Position numbers and translations under genes: made by a program
Source of the DNA: Rhodococcus sp. 1168
Lineage (GTDB): Bacteria > Actinomycetota > Actinomycetes > Mycobacteriales > Mycobacteriaceae
Assembly: GCF_002091955.1 (NCBI RefSeq)
Contig: NZ_MKKY01000072.1
Coordinates: 186,001-250,000, forward strand
Reading direction: 5' to 3'
Length of the DNA stretch: 64,000 bases
The notes under the pieces: model-generated
Databases searched by the model: none
Seen by the model: only the letters and a program-made list of their open reading frames with translations
What the model was told of the DNA's origin: nothing
Shown here: one piece after another, positions 9,182-20,878 of the stretch
Layout: the number at the start of each line of letters is the position of its first letter
How positions within the stretch are numbered: the stretch's first letter is position 1

Positions 9182-10176
9182 GGCAATTCGCCTTCCTGTG
9201 TTTCGGCGTGCAGACCGTTACCGGCAACCTGCGCGAGCAGGTGGTCGAGGATCGGCCCGAGGACCGAAAGTCCGTCCTTGACCCCCCCGGGTGACCCAGG
9301 CAAATTCACGATGACGGTCGTTCCGGCAAGCCCGGTCAGTCCACGACTCAAGGTCGCATGAGGAGTGACGGTGGTTCCCTTGGCCCGAATCGCGTCGGCG
9401 ATCCCGGGGAGTTCGCAATCGAGAACTGCTCGTGTCGCCTCGGGGGTGGCATCGGTCGGTGACACGCCTGTACCCCCGGTGGTGATCACCAGTGATGGCG
9501 CACCGGTCAATGCGTCGTCCAGGCCGGATGCGATATCGGCGTCGGCAAATACCAACGGCCCGCGAACAGTGAACTCGCGCTCGCGCAGCCACCGCGCTAT
9601 CACCGGTCCGGTGGTGTCCTCGCGGGTTCCTCGCGCACCACCGGTCGACGCTACGAGTACCACAGCCGATCTCGTTCCAGCGCAAGATGATTCGCGGTCC
9701 TCCTCAGCGCTTCGGGACCATCGCCCACGTTTTCCGCCCTCTTTGCTCAGCAGACGGACGTTGTTCATGGTTGCGGACGGGTCCACGGCCTTGACCATGT
9801 CGTGCAGGGTGAGACCAGCGACGGCGACGGCCGTCAGCGCCTCCATTTCCACTCCCGTCGGGCCGGTGGTCTTCGCCGTTGCCTCGACAGTGATCGTCGT
9901 ATCGGTGAATCCGAAGCGCACATCGACCGAAGACAGTGCCAGCTGATGGCACAGCGGTATCAGCTCCGAGGTCTTCTTGGCCCCGGAGATACCCGCGATT
10001 CGAGCCGTGGCCAACACATCTGCCTTCGGCATTCCATCGGCCCGGACGAGGGACACAACCTCGGCAGTGGTGGCCAGTTCGCCTGCAGCGACTGCTATTC
10101 GGGTGGTGTCGGACTTGTGTGACACGTCGACCATGCGGGCGCGGCCCTCGGAATCGACATGGGAAAAACTTGTCAT
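9178..10176 (-). CDS. moaCB: Bifunctional MoaC-MogA fusion for molybdenum cofactor synthesis
   Basis: This is a 332-residue natural fusion. Residues 1-155 are MoaC (cyclic pyranopterin monophosphate synthase), with HVDSEG, IPLCHQL, EVEATAKTTGPTGVEMEAL-type segments and the DMVKAVD helix. A short linker leads to residues 170-332, a MogA/MoaB domain (molybdopterin adenylyltransferase) with TTGGTG and the NLPGSPGG nucleotide loop. The first domain acts with MoaA, and the second adenylates molybdopterin before MoeA inserts molybdate. The start at 10176 is fixed by an ATGA overlap with moeA; an in-frame upstream extension lies inside moeA and is not needed. Confidence 0.93.
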   Translation of the reverse strand: MTSFSHVDSEGRARMVDVSHKSDTTRIAVAAGELATTAEVVSLVRADGMPKADVLATARIAGISGAKKTSELIPLCHQLALSSVDVRFGFTDTTITVEATAKTTGPTGVEMEALTAVAVAGLTLHDMVKAVDPSATMNNVRLLSKEGGKRGRWSRSAEEDRESSCAGTRSAVVLVASTGGARGTREDTTGPVIARWLREREFTVRGPLVFADADIASGLDDALTGAPSLVITTGGTGVSPTDATPEATRAVLDCELPGIADAIRAKGTTVTPHATLSRGLTGLAGTTVIVNLPGSPGGVKDGLSVLGPILDHLLAQVAGNGLHAETQEGELP

Positions 10177-11360
10177 AACGGCACCACTGTCACTTCGGAC
10201 CCCGCGGTCATCTCGGTCACTTCGACTGGCACGTCCACCAACACATCTGCCCATGCCATCGCGGCAACGAGGTGCGAACCTGCTCCGGCTATCAATGTCA
10301 CGGTCTCTCCCTCCAGCTTTCCTCGCAGAAACTGCCGCTTGCCCGCGACTGAGGTGACGTCTGCTGCCAACTTCGCCACCCGGGTCGGCACCGGCGGTAA
10401 GCCTGCTGCGTCACGAAGCACGTCGCGTGCGAAGACCAGGAACGAGACGACGGTGCTCACCGGATTACCCGGAAAGTTCAACACGGGAACGCCGTCGACG
10501 ACGGCCGTACCTTGAGGGCCGCCTGGCTGCATCCGTACCGGCCCGAATTGCCCGCCCAGCGGGAGCAACACATCCTTCACGACCTCGAAATCGCCCATGG
10601 ATACGCCGCCGGAGGTGATGATGAGCTCGGATTCGGCGGCAGCAGCGGTGACGATGCGAGCAAAGTCTGTGGGCTCGTCCGAACTGCGGTGTACGCCCGT
10701 GACTTCGGCGCCGTTACTACGAAGATGAGAGGCCAGTGCGATGCCGTTGGAATCGAAAATTTGGCCGAGCCGAAGCGAGGAGCCTGCCTCGACGAGTTCG
10801 GCGCCGGTGGTGATCACGGCTACCCGAGGTCTGCTGCGAACCTGCGTGTGCGACAAGCCGACTGCGGCGAGGACTGCGATGTGACGAGGTTCCAGAAGCT
10901 GGCCTGCTCGGATAAGAATAGAACCAGCGATGACGTCGCTGCCCTGCTCGCGAATGTAGTCACCGGGTTGCCTGGACACCTCGATCGTGACGGAATGCTC
11001 GTCATTTGCAGTCGTGTGTTCGACGGGTACGACAGTGTCCGCACCATCCGGGACAGGTGAGCCAGTCATGATCTTGACGCTGGTGCCGGGTTGCACTGCA
11101 CTCGGCCCCGTCGCTCCCGCGGCCACAGTGCCCGCAACTTCGAGGGTCACCGGGACGGTGGTGATGGCCGAGGAGTGGACTGCGTATCCGTCCATCTGCG
11201 AATTTCTGAACAGTGGAAGGTCGACCGGCGAAGCGACGTCCGCGTAGGCGACACGGCCCAGTGCATCGCTCAGCAGGACCGACTCCGCGGTGCGTGTTTT
11301 CAAGGGATCGAGTAGGCGTCGAACGTGAGCGGCATGGTCTTCGACAGAGGCCGCGGTCAT
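10173..11360 (-). CDS. moeA: Molybdopterin molybdenumtransferase MoeA
   Basis: The 395-residue MoeA inserts molybdate into adenylated molybdopterin. Domain order is typical: an N-terminal region with SQMDGYAV, a beta-rich domain with [12 protein letters not shown] and EHT, and the MogA-like domain (about residues 175-315) with [19 protein letters not shown] and [10 protein letters not shown]-terminal domain IV follows. The gene leads a minus-strand operon, overlapping the moaC-mogA start by 4 bp. The 174-bp gap to divergent moaA contains no recognisable Moco riboswitch, only a GC-rich hairpin at 11435-11456. Confidence 0.95.
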   Translation of the reverse strand: MTAASVEDHAAHVRRLLDPLKTRTAESVLLSDALGRVAYADVASPVDLPLFRNSQMDGYAVHSSAITTVPVTLEVAGTVAAGATGPSAVQPGTSVKIMTGSPVPDGADTVVPVEHTTANDEHSVTIEVSRQPGDYIREQGSDVIAGSILIRAGQLLEPRHIAVLAAVGLSHTQVRSRPRVAVITTGAELVEAGSSLRLGQIFDSNGIALASHLRSNGAEVTGVHRSSDEPTDFARIVTAAAAESELIITSGGVSMGDFEVVKDVLLPLGGQFGPVRMQPGGPQGTAVVDGVPVLNFPGNPVSTVVSFLVFARDVLRDAAGLPPVPTRVAKLAADVTSVAGKRQFLRGKLEGETVTLIAGAGSHLVAAMAWADVLVDVPVEVTEMTAGSEVTVVPL

Positions 11361-11434
11361 GCTCCGCTCGCCTTCGGGGCCGACGTGGCGCGGGTCTTCA
11401 TAGATTCGATCCTAGGCGTGCGTGTTTTCGAAAT

Positions 11435-11456
11435 CGGGGGCGGCCGAGGCCCCCCG
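11435..11456. other. GC-rich hairpin between moeA and moaA
   Basis: CGGGGG at 11435-11440 pairs with CCCCCG at 11451-11456 around a short loop in the divergent moeA-moaA promoter gap. It may be part of the moaA leader or an upstream-read terminator. No assignment to the known Moco riboswitch could be made by eye. Confidence 0.35.
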
Positions 11457-11534
11457 TTCTGTGAGGAACGGCATACTGGACCACGTAGCGTTGTCGGAGC
11501 GAGTATTCGCTCTTGTTTCTCGAGGAGGGTGCAC

Positions 11535-12605
11535 ATGACCGTCAGCAGTGTCGTCGGACTCGGTATCCCCTCGATAAAGAGCCCTGGGGTGTTCTCGGTG
11601 GACGACCGGCCCGATATACCGGTTCTGATAGACCGGTTCGGCCGGGTGGCGCGCGATCTGCGAGTGTCCATCACCGAAAAATGTTCGCTCCGTTGTACTT
11701 ATTGCATGCCTGAAGAAGGTCTGCCTGTCATTCCGGCCGAGGACCTTCTCACTGCCGAGGAGATCGCGCGTGTTGTGTCCCTCGCCGTCCATCGGCTCGG
11801 TGTCGAGGAGGTGCGCTTCACCGGTGGTGAACCGCTGATGCGGGCCGATCTGACCGAAATTCTCGCCCGATGCGCACAGCAAGTGCCTGGCGTGCCCCTC
11901 GCGATGACCACGAACGCCATCGGTTTGGAGCATCGGGCCAAGAGTCTCGTCGAGGCTGGGCTGAGCCGAGTCAACGTCTCGCTCGACTCCATCGACCGCG
12001 CGCATTTCGCCGAACTCACCCGACGCGATCGTTTGCCGTCCGTGATGGCGGGAATCCGGGCAGCGAAGCGAGCCGGATTGAACCCTGTCAAAGTGAACGC
12101 CGTTCTCATGCCGGAGACGCTGCACGGTGCAGGCGACCTGCTCGAGTGGTGCCTGAACGAAGGCGTGGCCCTTCGATTCATCGAGCAGATGCCGCTCGAC
12201 GCCGATCACGAATGGGCCCGTTCCAACATGCTCGACGCGCAGCAACTGCTCGATGTGCTCGTCACCCGTTTCGACCTGACCGAGGTCGGTCGCGAGGATC
12301 CGTCGGCGCCGGCCGAGGAGTGGGCAGTCGACGGAACCGACGCCACCGTGGGCATCATCGCGTCCGTCACCAGGTCGTTCTGCTCCGACTGCGATCGAAC
12401 TCGGCTCACCGCCGAAGGAACAGTGCGGTCGTGTTTGTTCAGCGACGAGGAAACCGACCTGCGGGCCGCCATGCGCGGGGGCGCCACCGACGACGAACTC
12501 GCTGCACTGTGGCGGGGCGCAATGTGGAACAAATGGGCAGGACACGGAATCGACGCCGAAGGTTTCGTTCCACCGACGAGAAGTATGGGAGCAATAGGTG
12601 GTTGA
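11535..12605 (+). CDS. moaA: GTP 3',8-cyclase MoaA (radical SAM)
   Basis: The 356-residue radical SAM enzyme performs the first step of molybdenum cofactor synthesis, from GTP to 3',8-cyclo-dihydro-GTP. The N-terminal cluster motif CSLRCTYC (about residues 51-58) binds the SAM [4Fe-4S] cluster, and FTGGEPL follows. The C-terminal cysteines CSDCDRTRL and a later RSCLF cysteine hold the second, substrate-binding cluster. The protein ends in the functionally important Gly-Gly tail. The ATG at 11535 has GAGGAGG seven nucleotides upstream, better than any earlier in-frame codon. The gene overlaps moaD by 8 nt. Confidence 0.96.
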   Translation: MTVSSVVGLGIPSIKSPGVFSVDDRPDIPVLIDRFGRVARDLRVSITEKCSLRCTYCMPEEGLPVIPAEDLLTAEEIARVVSLAVHRLGVEEVRFTGGEPLMRADLTEILARCAQQVPGVPLAMTTNAIGLEHRAKSLVEAGLSRVNVSLDSIDRAHFAELTRRDRLPSVMAGIRAAKRAGLNPVKVNAVLMPETLHGAGDLLEWCLNEGVALRFIEQMPLDADHEWARSNMLDAQQLLDVLVTRFDLTEVGREDPSAPAEEWAVDGTDATVGIIASVTRSFCSDCDRTRLTAEGTVRSCLFSDEETDLRAAMRGGATDDELAALWRGAMWNKWAGHGIDAEGFVPPTRSMGAIGG

Positions 12606-12840
12606 GGTTCGTTACTTCGCCGGTGCGGCGGACGCGTCGGGATGTGCCGCCGAGACTTTCGATCTGCCCGGGGGCAGCGATCTCGCGGCGTTGAAAGCTG
12701 CGGTAGCTCACAGACACGGCGGAAAGGTGGCGGATGTTCTGCGCGTGTCTGCGTTTCTGATCGGCGACGATCTCACGCGCGATCCCACCGCGACGTTCGG
12801 CGACCGAGTCGACATCCTGCCACCGTTCGCGGGCGGCTAG
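12598..12840 (+). CDS. moaD: Molybdopterin synthase sulfur carrier subunit MoaD
   Basis: The 80-residue ubiquitin-fold protein ends in Gly-Gly (PPFAGG), the terminus that is adenylated and thiocarboxylated before MoaE takes the sulfur. The internal [10 protein letters not shown] and [10 protein letters not shown] segments are typical of MoaD/ThiS proteins. Its GTG overlaps the end of moaA by 8 nt. That pairing makes MoaD more likely than ThiS. It converges on nadE with a 9-nt gap. Confidence 0.92.
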   Translation: MVEVRYFAGAADASGCAAETFDLPGGSDLAALKAAVAHRHGGKVADVLRVSAFLIGDDLTRDPTATFGDRVDILPPFAGG

Positions 12841-12849
12841 CCCGAAGGC

Positions 12850-13695
12850 TCAGTTCTCGGTGGTCCACCAATCGTCGAACGGTGTGACGGGAACCGCGCG
12901 CTTGTGCCTGGAGTTCAAGAACATCCTTTCCAGTTTCTCGGCAACCTCCTCGGTCACGTCCTTGCCTTCGAGGTAGTCGTCGATCTGCGCGTACGTCACA
13001 CCCAGGGCCTCCTCGTCGGGGAGTGCTGGACGATCGTCCTCCAAGTCCGCAGTGGGCACCTTCTTCCACGTGCTCTCCGGCGCATCGAGTTCTCGCAGCA
13101 GCTCGGCCCCCTGACGCTTCGTCAGTCCGGTAAGAGGTGTGATGTCCACTCCGCCGTCACCGAATTTGGTGAAGAATCCGGTGATCGCCTCGGCTGCATG
13201 ATCAGTGCCGACCACGACGTAGCCGAGTTCGCCGGCGAGCGCGTACTGCGCCACCATGCGCTCACGGGCCTTGATGTTGCCGCGCACGAAGTCGCGAACC
13301 GCGTCGTTGCCCAGGGCGTCCGCCACCGAGGCAGCCGCTGCGTCGGCCGATGCTTTGATATCGACAGTCACGGTCCGGTCGGGATCGATGAACGACAGCG
13401 CGATGGATGCATCGTCTTCGTCGGCCTGCACGCCGTAGGGGAGACGCACGGCAAGAAATCGGGCTTCGGCGCCTTCGCTGCGAAGTTCGGTGACCGCGCG
13501 TTGAACCAGCTTGCCGGCCAAGGTGCTGTCCTGACCGCCGCTGATGCCGAGCACGAACCCCGTGGCAGGTGTCGAACGGAGGTAGCTCTTGAGAAAGTCG
13601 ACGCGTCGGGTGATCTCGGAGGCGGGGTCGATGGTCGACTGGACCGCGAGTTCACGTTGGATTCGAGTGCGCAATTCCGAACGGATGAGAGACAT
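12850..13695 (-). CDS. nadE: Ammonia-dependent NAD+ synthetase
   Basis: The 281-residue enzyme amidates nicotinic acid adenine dinucleotide to NAD+. It has the ATP-pyrophosphatase P-loop SGGQDSTL (about residues 52-59), the [20 protein letters not shown] substrate segment (seen as its conserved pieces GTDHAAE and KFGDGG) and a C-terminal KR loop. Length and composition match E. coli-type NadE without the nitrilase glutaminase domain, so free ammonia is the expected nitrogen donor. Mycobacteria typically carry the longer glutamine-dependent form, making this an extra or alternative enzyme. ATG 13695 is preferred; a GTG one codon earlier is possible. Confidence 0.93.
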   Translation of the reverse strand: MSLIRSELRTRIQRELAVQSTIDPASEITRRVDFLKSYLRSTPATGFVLGISGGQDSTLAGKLVQRAVTELRSEGAEARFLAVRLPYGVQADEDDASIALSFIDPDRTVTVDIKASADAAAASVADALGNDAVRDFVRGNIKARERMVAQYALAGELGYVVVGTDHAAEAITGFFTKFGDGGVDITPLTGLTKRQGAELLRELDAPESTWKKVPTADLEDDRPALPDEEALGVTYAQIDDYLEGKDVTEEVAEKLERMFLNSRHKRAVPVTPFDDWWTTEN

Positions 13696-13718
13696 CACGC
13701 CATCTTAGGTGTGCTCCG

Positions 13719-13724
13719 TACACT
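13719..13724 (+). promoter_or_regulatory. -10 box of a leaderless promoter
   Basis: TACACT stands 7 nt before the ATG at 13732. It supports that start for the kinase-like gene and places a promoter in the 36-bp divergent gap to nadE. Confidence 0.5.
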
Positions 13725-13731
13725 GCAGGTG

Positions 13732-14496
13732 ATGACAGCGAAGACCTTTTCGAAGTCCGATCGCAGTGCCCACCCCGACTTCTTTGCAGCCGAGGCCGCC
13801 GGGCTTGCATGGTTACGAGCGGGCGGCGGCACCACCGTCGATGTGCTGGACGTCGGACCGACACATATCGAACTGGCCCGACTGGATCCCGGTTCGCCGA
13901 CGCAGGCCGCGGCCCGCGCGTTCGGGGCCGGTCTTGCCACCGTTCACAGTAGTGGAGCTCGTGGGTTCGGTTGTCCTCCAGACGGTTTCGATGGCCAACT
14001 ATCTATCGGGGCAAGGCCCATGTCGAGCGTCGAGCACTCGGCGTGGGGTTCGTTCTATGTCGAGGAAAGGGTTCTCCCGTTCCTGCGGGTAGCGCTCGAG
14101 GTGGGAAACGTGACGCCGAGTCAGGCTGCTGATATCGAGCGTGCGTGTGAGCGGGTTCGTGCGGGCTGTGTCGACGACGGCGAGTCACCGAGCCGCATTC
14201 ACGGAGATCTGTGGACCGGAAACGTCGTCTGGACCGATTCCGGCGCGGTGATGATCGATCCGGCAGCGCACGGCGGTCACCGTGAAACCGATCTGGCAAT
14301 GCTGGAACTGTTCGGTTGTCCATTTCTGGCGGACATCGTCGACGGCTATCAGTCGGTGTTTCCACTGCGCGAGGGCTGGGAGACGCGTATTGCGTTGCAT
14401 CAGTTGCATCCCTTGGCCGTCCATGCAGCAGGACACGGACCGGCGTACGGCGCGGCACTTCACCGCACTGCGGTGGCGGTGGAACTGCTCTCCTGA
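13732..14496 (+). CDS. Fructosamine-3-kinase-like protein
   Basis: The 254-residue protein belongs to the fructosamine/ketosamine kinase branch of the aminoglycoside-phosphotransferase fold. A shortened ATP-binding lobe is followed by the catalytic loop IHGDLWTGN (about residues 156-164) and the metal-binding MIDPAAHGGHRE segment. This is slightly shorter than the usual 280-290 residues, mostly at the N-terminus. Homologues phosphorylate sugar-amine adducts on proteins, destabilising them (protein deglycation). The gene overlaps the convergent TetR gene by 37 nt at its 3' end. Confidence 0.82.
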   Translation: MTAKTFSKSDRSAHPDFFAAEAAGLAWLRAGGGTTVDVLDVGPTHIELARLDPGSPTQAAARAFGAGLATVHSSGARGFGCPPDGFDGQLSIGARPMSSVEHSAWGSFYVEERVLPFLRVALEVGNVTPSQAADIERACERVRAGCVDDGESPSRIHGDLWTGNVVWTDSGAVMIDPAAHGGHRETDLAMLELFGCPFLADIVDGYQSVFPLREGWETRIALHQLHPLAVHAAGHGPAYGAALHRTAVAVELLS

Positions 14497-15098
14497 CGGG
14501 TTGCTCGCCGGACCAGGTCTTCCCAGCCGTCGGCGAGCCGTTGCTTCGACATGCCGAGGTCGCGGAATTGGTGCAGTACCAGCGTTGCTTCGAGCGGTGT
14601 CAGGAGTCCGTAAGCGAGGAGTTCGAGATCGCCCTCCACGCGGGCTGCTCGGAGGAGGGTCAGCACGTGCGTGTAGTTGACCTTGTGTGCAGGAGCCGAA
14701 TATCGAAGTTCCGGTGAGTTTTCGGCCGCGCGCATGACCTCTCCTTGTACCTCGACGAGGTTCAAGCGTGCGCGCCCGAACGCGACCAATCTGTCGATCG
14801 GGTCCGCCCCCGGGCCCAGCGGTGGGGGGCCGAAAAGGAAGCCGTGCTGCAATTCCTTCTCGGTATGGTCCACCAGCGCTTGCATGAGCCCGGATCGGCT
14901 GCCGAATCGGCGGAAGACTGTGCCCTTGCCCACACCGGCTCGGGCGGCCAGTGCGTCCATCGTGACAGCGTCCGCCCCGACTGTGGAGACCATTTCTGTG
15001 GCCGCGTCCAGTAAGAGGCGTCGATTACGTGCAGCATCGCAGCGCTCGGTTTCCTCGCCTGCAATGGGGAGCATGAAGTCGGCCACAAGCGAAACCAT
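14460..15098 (-). CDS. TetR/AcrR-family transcriptional regulator
   Basis: The 212-residue regulator has the helix-turn-helix in its first 70 residues (segments AARNRRLLLDAA and VGKGTVFRRFGSR) and an all-helical ligand domain. It is divergent from the FMN reductase gene, and the 94-bp gap holds a 20-bp near-palindrome (15116-15135) that is a plausible operator for both genes. The same pair stands side by side in M. tuberculosis (Rv3054c/Rv3055, from memory). The ligand is unknown. Confidence 0.88.
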   Translation of the reverse strand: MVSLVADFMLPIAGEETERCDAARNRRLLLDAATEMVSTVGADAVTMDALAARAGVGKGTVFRRFGSRSGLMQALVDHTEKELQHGFLFGPPPLGPGADPIDRLVAFGRARLNLVEVQGEVMRAAENSPELRYSAPAHKVNYTHVLTLLRAARVEGDLELLAYGLLTPLEATLVLHQFRDLGMSKQRLADGWEDLVRRATRQESSSTATAVR

Positions 15099-15115
15099 AC
15101 CTGTTCCTGGAATAG

Positions 15116-15135
15116 AAATGGACCGCAGTCCGCTT
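15116..15135. promoter_or_regulatory. Candidate TetR operator
   Basis: AAATGGAC-CGCA-GTCCGCTT is a 20-bp inverted repeat with 6 of 8 arm positions matching. It lies between the divergent TetR and FMN reductase genes, 17 nt from the TetR start. A role in autorepression and control of the reductase is inferred. Confidence 0.55.
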
Positions 15136-15192
15136 AGGGTGGTAAGAATCTACCTGCACCAGTCGCAGCTTCAACTTTCGAAGGATTTTTTC

Positions 15193-15759
15193 ATGTCGCA
15201 AGCACACGTCCTCGTTCTCGTCGGCAGTCTCCGCGTCGACTCGGTGAACAAGCAGATTGCCGAGACCGCCGCCGCGCTCGTACCGGAGGGAGCCGACGCG
15301 CTCGTGTACGAAGGACTTGCAGATGTGTCGTTCTACAACGAGGACCTCGACGTCGCGGGCAAGGTGCCTGCGGCTGCGCTGAGTCTGCGTGCAGCCGCCG
15401 AGAATGCCACCGCGTTTCTCCTTGTCACCCCTGAATACAACGGCACCATTCCTGCGGTCTTGAAGAACGCCATCGATTGGCTGTCGCGTCCGTATGGGGT
15501 GAGCGCAGTGCAGGGAAAGCCGGTTGCCGTCATCTCCGCCTCGCCGAGCGGTAACGGGGCCAAGTGGGCTCATGACGACACGCGTAAGTCGGTCGGCATT
15601 GCAGGCGGAAAGGTTCTCGAGGACGTCGTGCTCACTATCGGCGGCACCATCGACAAGTTCGGGTCCGCGCATCCTCGTGAAAACGTAGAGGTGTCGGCAC
15701 AGATTTCCGCTGTGGTGGCCGAGTTGGTCAAGGCATCGCACGAGCTCGTCGACGCCTGA
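15193..15759 (+). CDS. NAD(P)H-dependent FMN reductase (flavodoxin-like)
   Basis: The 188-residue flavodoxin-fold protein belongs to the NADPH-dependent FMN reductase/azoreductase family. An N-terminal phosphate loop GSLRVDSVNK (about residues 12-21) is followed by the isoalloxazine-contact motif TPEYNGTIPAVLKNAIDW, seen as TPEYNG and LKNAIDW near 81-97. It likely reduces flavins or quinones. The ATG at 15193 follows GAAGGA at a good distance and sits in the TetR-controlled divergent promoter. A terminator follows at 15807. Confidence 0.9.
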   Translation: MSQAHVLVLVGSLRVDSVNKQIAETAAALVPEGADALVYEGLADVSFYNEDLDVAGKVPAAALSLRAAAENATAFLLVTPEYNGTIPAVLKNAIDWLSRPYGVSAVQGKPVAVISASPSGNGAKWAHDDTRKSVGIAGGKVLEDVVLTIGGTIDKFGSAHPRENVEVSAQISAVVAELVKASHELVDA

Positions 15760-15806
15760 TTCGAAGCGCGCCGCTCCTGAATGAACTGCTCCGTCGAGGC
15801 GTCGTT

Positions 15807-15842
15807 GCAGAGCCCCCGAATTTGTGTTCGGGGGCCCTCTGC
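15807..15842 (+). terminator. Hairpin terminator after the FMN reductase gene
   Basis: GCAGAG-CCCCCGAA (15807-15820) pairs with 15827-15842 around a 6-nt loop, with one 2-nt bulge. No T run follows, which is common for actinobacterial terminators. Confidence 0.65.
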
Positions 15843-16016
15843 TGCCTACAGGTCGCAAACTTCACCCTCCGCGCGCCGCGTGTCGACTTGCGGTTGCGCG
15901 GGCTGCTCATTTCTGGCTGCGAGGCGTACGCGCACCGCAACAATGTGTGATGCACGACACGCCGAGTCGACCTCGACTTTTGGTCCATCTCGAGAGCGTG
16001 ACCAGCGAATGTCATG

Positions 16017-16034
16017 GATGTTGTTCGCAACATC
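16017..16034. promoter_or_regulatory. Perfect palindrome upstream of the nrd promoter
   Basis: GATGTTG-TTCG-CAACATC has 7-bp perfect arms and lies 39 bp (centre to centre) before the NrdR box. It does not match the NrdR consensus or the actinobacterial SOS box. An additional regulator of ribonucleotide reductase is possible. Confidence 0.45.
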
Positions 16035-16056
16035 TCGTGTTCTAGCTATAAGTCGG

Positions 16057-16072
16057 ACACTAGGTGTAGTGT
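16057..16072. promoter_or_regulatory. NrdR box controlling nrdHIE(F)
   Basis: ACACTAGGTGTAGTGT matches the 16-bp NrdR consensus layout ACACWA-N4-TWGTGT with fully symmetric arms. It overlaps the downstream side of a TATAAG promoter element. NrdR with dATP/ATP is known to repress ribonucleotide reductase genes. The nrdR gene itself is not in this window. Confidence 0.8.
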
Positions 16073-16271
16073 CTGAACAACCGAGAGGCCACAACGCTCC
16101 CCGCCGAGAAAACCGGTACGGAGCCCGTGAAATCCCGCTCGGAACTGCTCGAATCCGGGTTCATATCCGGAATCGACACACAGTCGAAAAAGAAGTTCGA
16201 AAAGCTATTCCGCAGTGCATTACGAGCATCTCGGTGAACTCCGCGATGCTGGACAGTGAGAAGGGAACCCT

Positions 16272-16505
16272 ATGAGCGTCACCGTCTACACCAAGCCCGC
16301 TTGCGTTCAGTGCAATGCCACCTACCGCGCCCTCGACAAGGAGGGTATCGAGTACTCGATCATCGATATTTCACAGGACACCGAGGCCCGCGACTACATC
16401 ATGGCGCTCGGCTACCTGCAGGCGCCGGTCGTCGTTGCCGGCGACACTCATTGGTCGGGATTTCGCCCCGATCGCATCAAGTCGCTCACCGCAAGCGTTG
16501 CTTGA
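16272..16505 (+). CDS. nrdH: NrdH glutaredoxin-like redoxin
   Basis: The 77-residue glutaredoxin-like protein has the redox motif CVQC (residues 11-14) and the NrdH-specific C-terminal WSGFRPD segment that favours thioredoxin reductase over glutathione. It supplies electrons to the class Ib reductase NrdEF. GAAGGGAA precedes the ATG. It is the first gene of the nrdHIE operon under the NrdR box. Confidence 0.96.
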   Translation: MSVTVYTKPACVQCNATYRALDKEGIEYSIIDISQDTEARDYIMALGYLQAPVVVAGDTHWSGFRPDRIKSLTASVA

Positions 16506-16528
16506 ACAGAAGACGGAGATGAGCAGGT

Positions 16529-17008
16529 GTGACGTTCACCGGTCTCGATTCGGCTCGGCTTCCTGCCTCGACGCACCCACTGGTGTACTTCTCCAGTGCG
16601 TCGGAGAATACGCATAGATTCGTCACCAAGTTGGATCTTTCGTCGAGTCGGATACCGATTCACCGGCCGGAAGAATTTCGGGTGGATCAGCCGTACGTTC
16701 TGATCGTCCCGACGTACGGCGGTGGCACCACATTTGCCGGCCGTGACACCAATTACGTTCCCAAGCAAGTGATCAAGTTTCTCAATGACAAGCACAACCG
16801 GTCCTTGATCAGAGCGGTCATCGCAGCTGGTAACACCAACTTCGGTGATTCGTTCTGTTTTGCGGGCGATGTCATTTCGCAGAAGTGCGCTGTTCCGTAC
16901 CTTTATCGCTTCGAGCTGATGGGAACCCCCGAAGACGTGGTTCGTGTTCGGGACGGTCTCGGCGATTTCTGGGAGCGGGAGTCGCGACGAGCGGCGCACA
17001 TCTATTGA
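16529..17008 (+). CDS. nrdI: NrdI flavodoxin, activator of class Ib ribonucleotide reductase
   Basis: The 159-residue flavodoxin-like protein delivers superoxide or another oxidant to assemble the dimanganese-tyrosyl radical cofactor of NrdF. Conserved features are [12 protein letters not shown] (FMN phosphate loop, about residues 20-31), the VPTYGGG loop and NTNFGDSFC. The N-terminal extension of some 15 residues is slightly longer than average. It starts with GTG 23 nt after nrdH. Confidence 0.95.
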   Translation: MTFTGLDSARLPASTHPLVYFSSASENTHRFVTKLDLSSSRIPIHRPEEFRVDQPYVLIVPTYGGGTTFAGRDTNYVPKQVIKFLNDKHNRSLIRAVIAAGNTNFGDSFCFAGDVISQKCAVPYLYRFELMGTPEDVVRVRDGLGDFWERESRRAAHIY

Positions 17009-17061
17009 CATCACTACGAGTTCAGCAGTACAAGACGCACGAAGAAAGTGGAGCATCCGCC

Positions 17062-20341
<3,280 letters not shown>

Positions 20342-20356
20342 CCCAGGGACGGTGTG

Positions 20357-20390
20357 GTGTGTTCGGCAACCGGCCGGTAGCCGAACACAC
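20357..20390. terminator. Hairpin terminator between convergent nrdF and Nudix genes
   Basis: An 11-bp perfect stem GTGTGTTCGGC (20357-20367) pairs with 20380-20390. The inner part, CCGG-CCGG, can extend it. It lies between two convergent stops and could act in both directions. Confidence 0.7.
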
Positions 20391-20403
20391 CCGGAACCGG
20401 TGA

Positions 20404-20877
20404 TCAACCACGAAACCAGGTCTCGACCGAGTCGTCGAGTGCTTTGTCGATCCGCAAACGTGAAGTCTCCGAGAGGGTTTCCGGTAGCGCGTCGGACTCG
20501 AACCATTCCACTGCCAAGTTTTCGTCATCGGCGACGTGCGCTTCGCCTCCAGTGCGGCGGACCAGGAACGTGAGGTCGAGGTACTGCGCCTGGTCGCCGT
20601 TCGGGTAAGTGATCGGCCCTGTGACGTCGACGCTCGTCAACCGAATCAGATCTGCATCGATCCCGGTCTCCTCGGTGATCTCGCGCAGTGCCGCGGGTCC
20701 AGGTTCCTCGCCGGGTTCGAGAATGCCCGACACCACTGCCCAGAGACCGTTGTCGCGTCGCCTCGTGAGGAGTATCCGGTCGTCGTCGTCCAGGACGACT
20801 GCGCTGACGCCGGAAAGCCAGAGCGGGGCCGTACCCACTTGCCGCCTCAGCGAGAGGACGAACTCGGGTACCGGCAC
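20404..20877 (-). CDS. Nudix hydrolase
   Basis: The 157-residue Nudix protein has the catalytic box G-x5-E-x7-REITEETG at about residues 51-73 (GILEPGEE through REITEETGID). Substrate specificity is not readable; housecleaning of modified nucleotides or ADP-ribose-type substrates is typical. It begins 1 nt after the stop of the lipoprotein gene upstream, so both are in one minus-strand operon. Confidence 0.88.
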   Translation of the reverse strand: MPVPEFVLSLRRQVGTAPLWLSGVSAVVLDDDDRILLTRRRDNGLWAVVSGILEPGEEPGPAALREITEETGIDADLIRLTSVDVTGPITYPNGDQAQYLDLTFLVRRTGGEAHVADDENLAVEWFESDALPETLSETSRLRIDKALDDSVETWFRG

Positions 20878-20878
20878 C

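Larger units (their letters stand above)
15843..16271 (+). other. nrd regulatory region and long leader without a convincing gene
   Basis: This 429-bp stretch separates the FMN reductase terminator from nrdH. It holds a perfect palindrome at 16017-16034, a TATAAG -10-like element at 16047-16052 and a consensus NrdR box at 16057-16072. About 200 nt of leader then run to nrdH. A minus-strand open frame at 15846-16094 crosses the operator and has no start signal, so no gene is called. Confidence 0.6.

Noticed and set aside
11361..11534. Molybdenum-cofactor riboswitch before moaA or moeA
   Set aside because: Only a simple GC-rich hairpin is visible. I could not match the conserved Moco motif. 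A covariance-model search would be decisive.
12904..13731. Long in-frame extension upstream of the fructosamine-kinase-like gene
   Set aside because: It is antisense to nadE and ends at a good leaderless start (ATG 13732). Arginine- and valine-rich shadow composition.
15846..16094. 82-codon minus-strand open frame upstream of nrdH
   Set aside because: It runs across the NrdR box and promoter, has no ribosome site, and resembles no protein I know. Its C-terminal half has plausible codon use, but that is not enough for a call.
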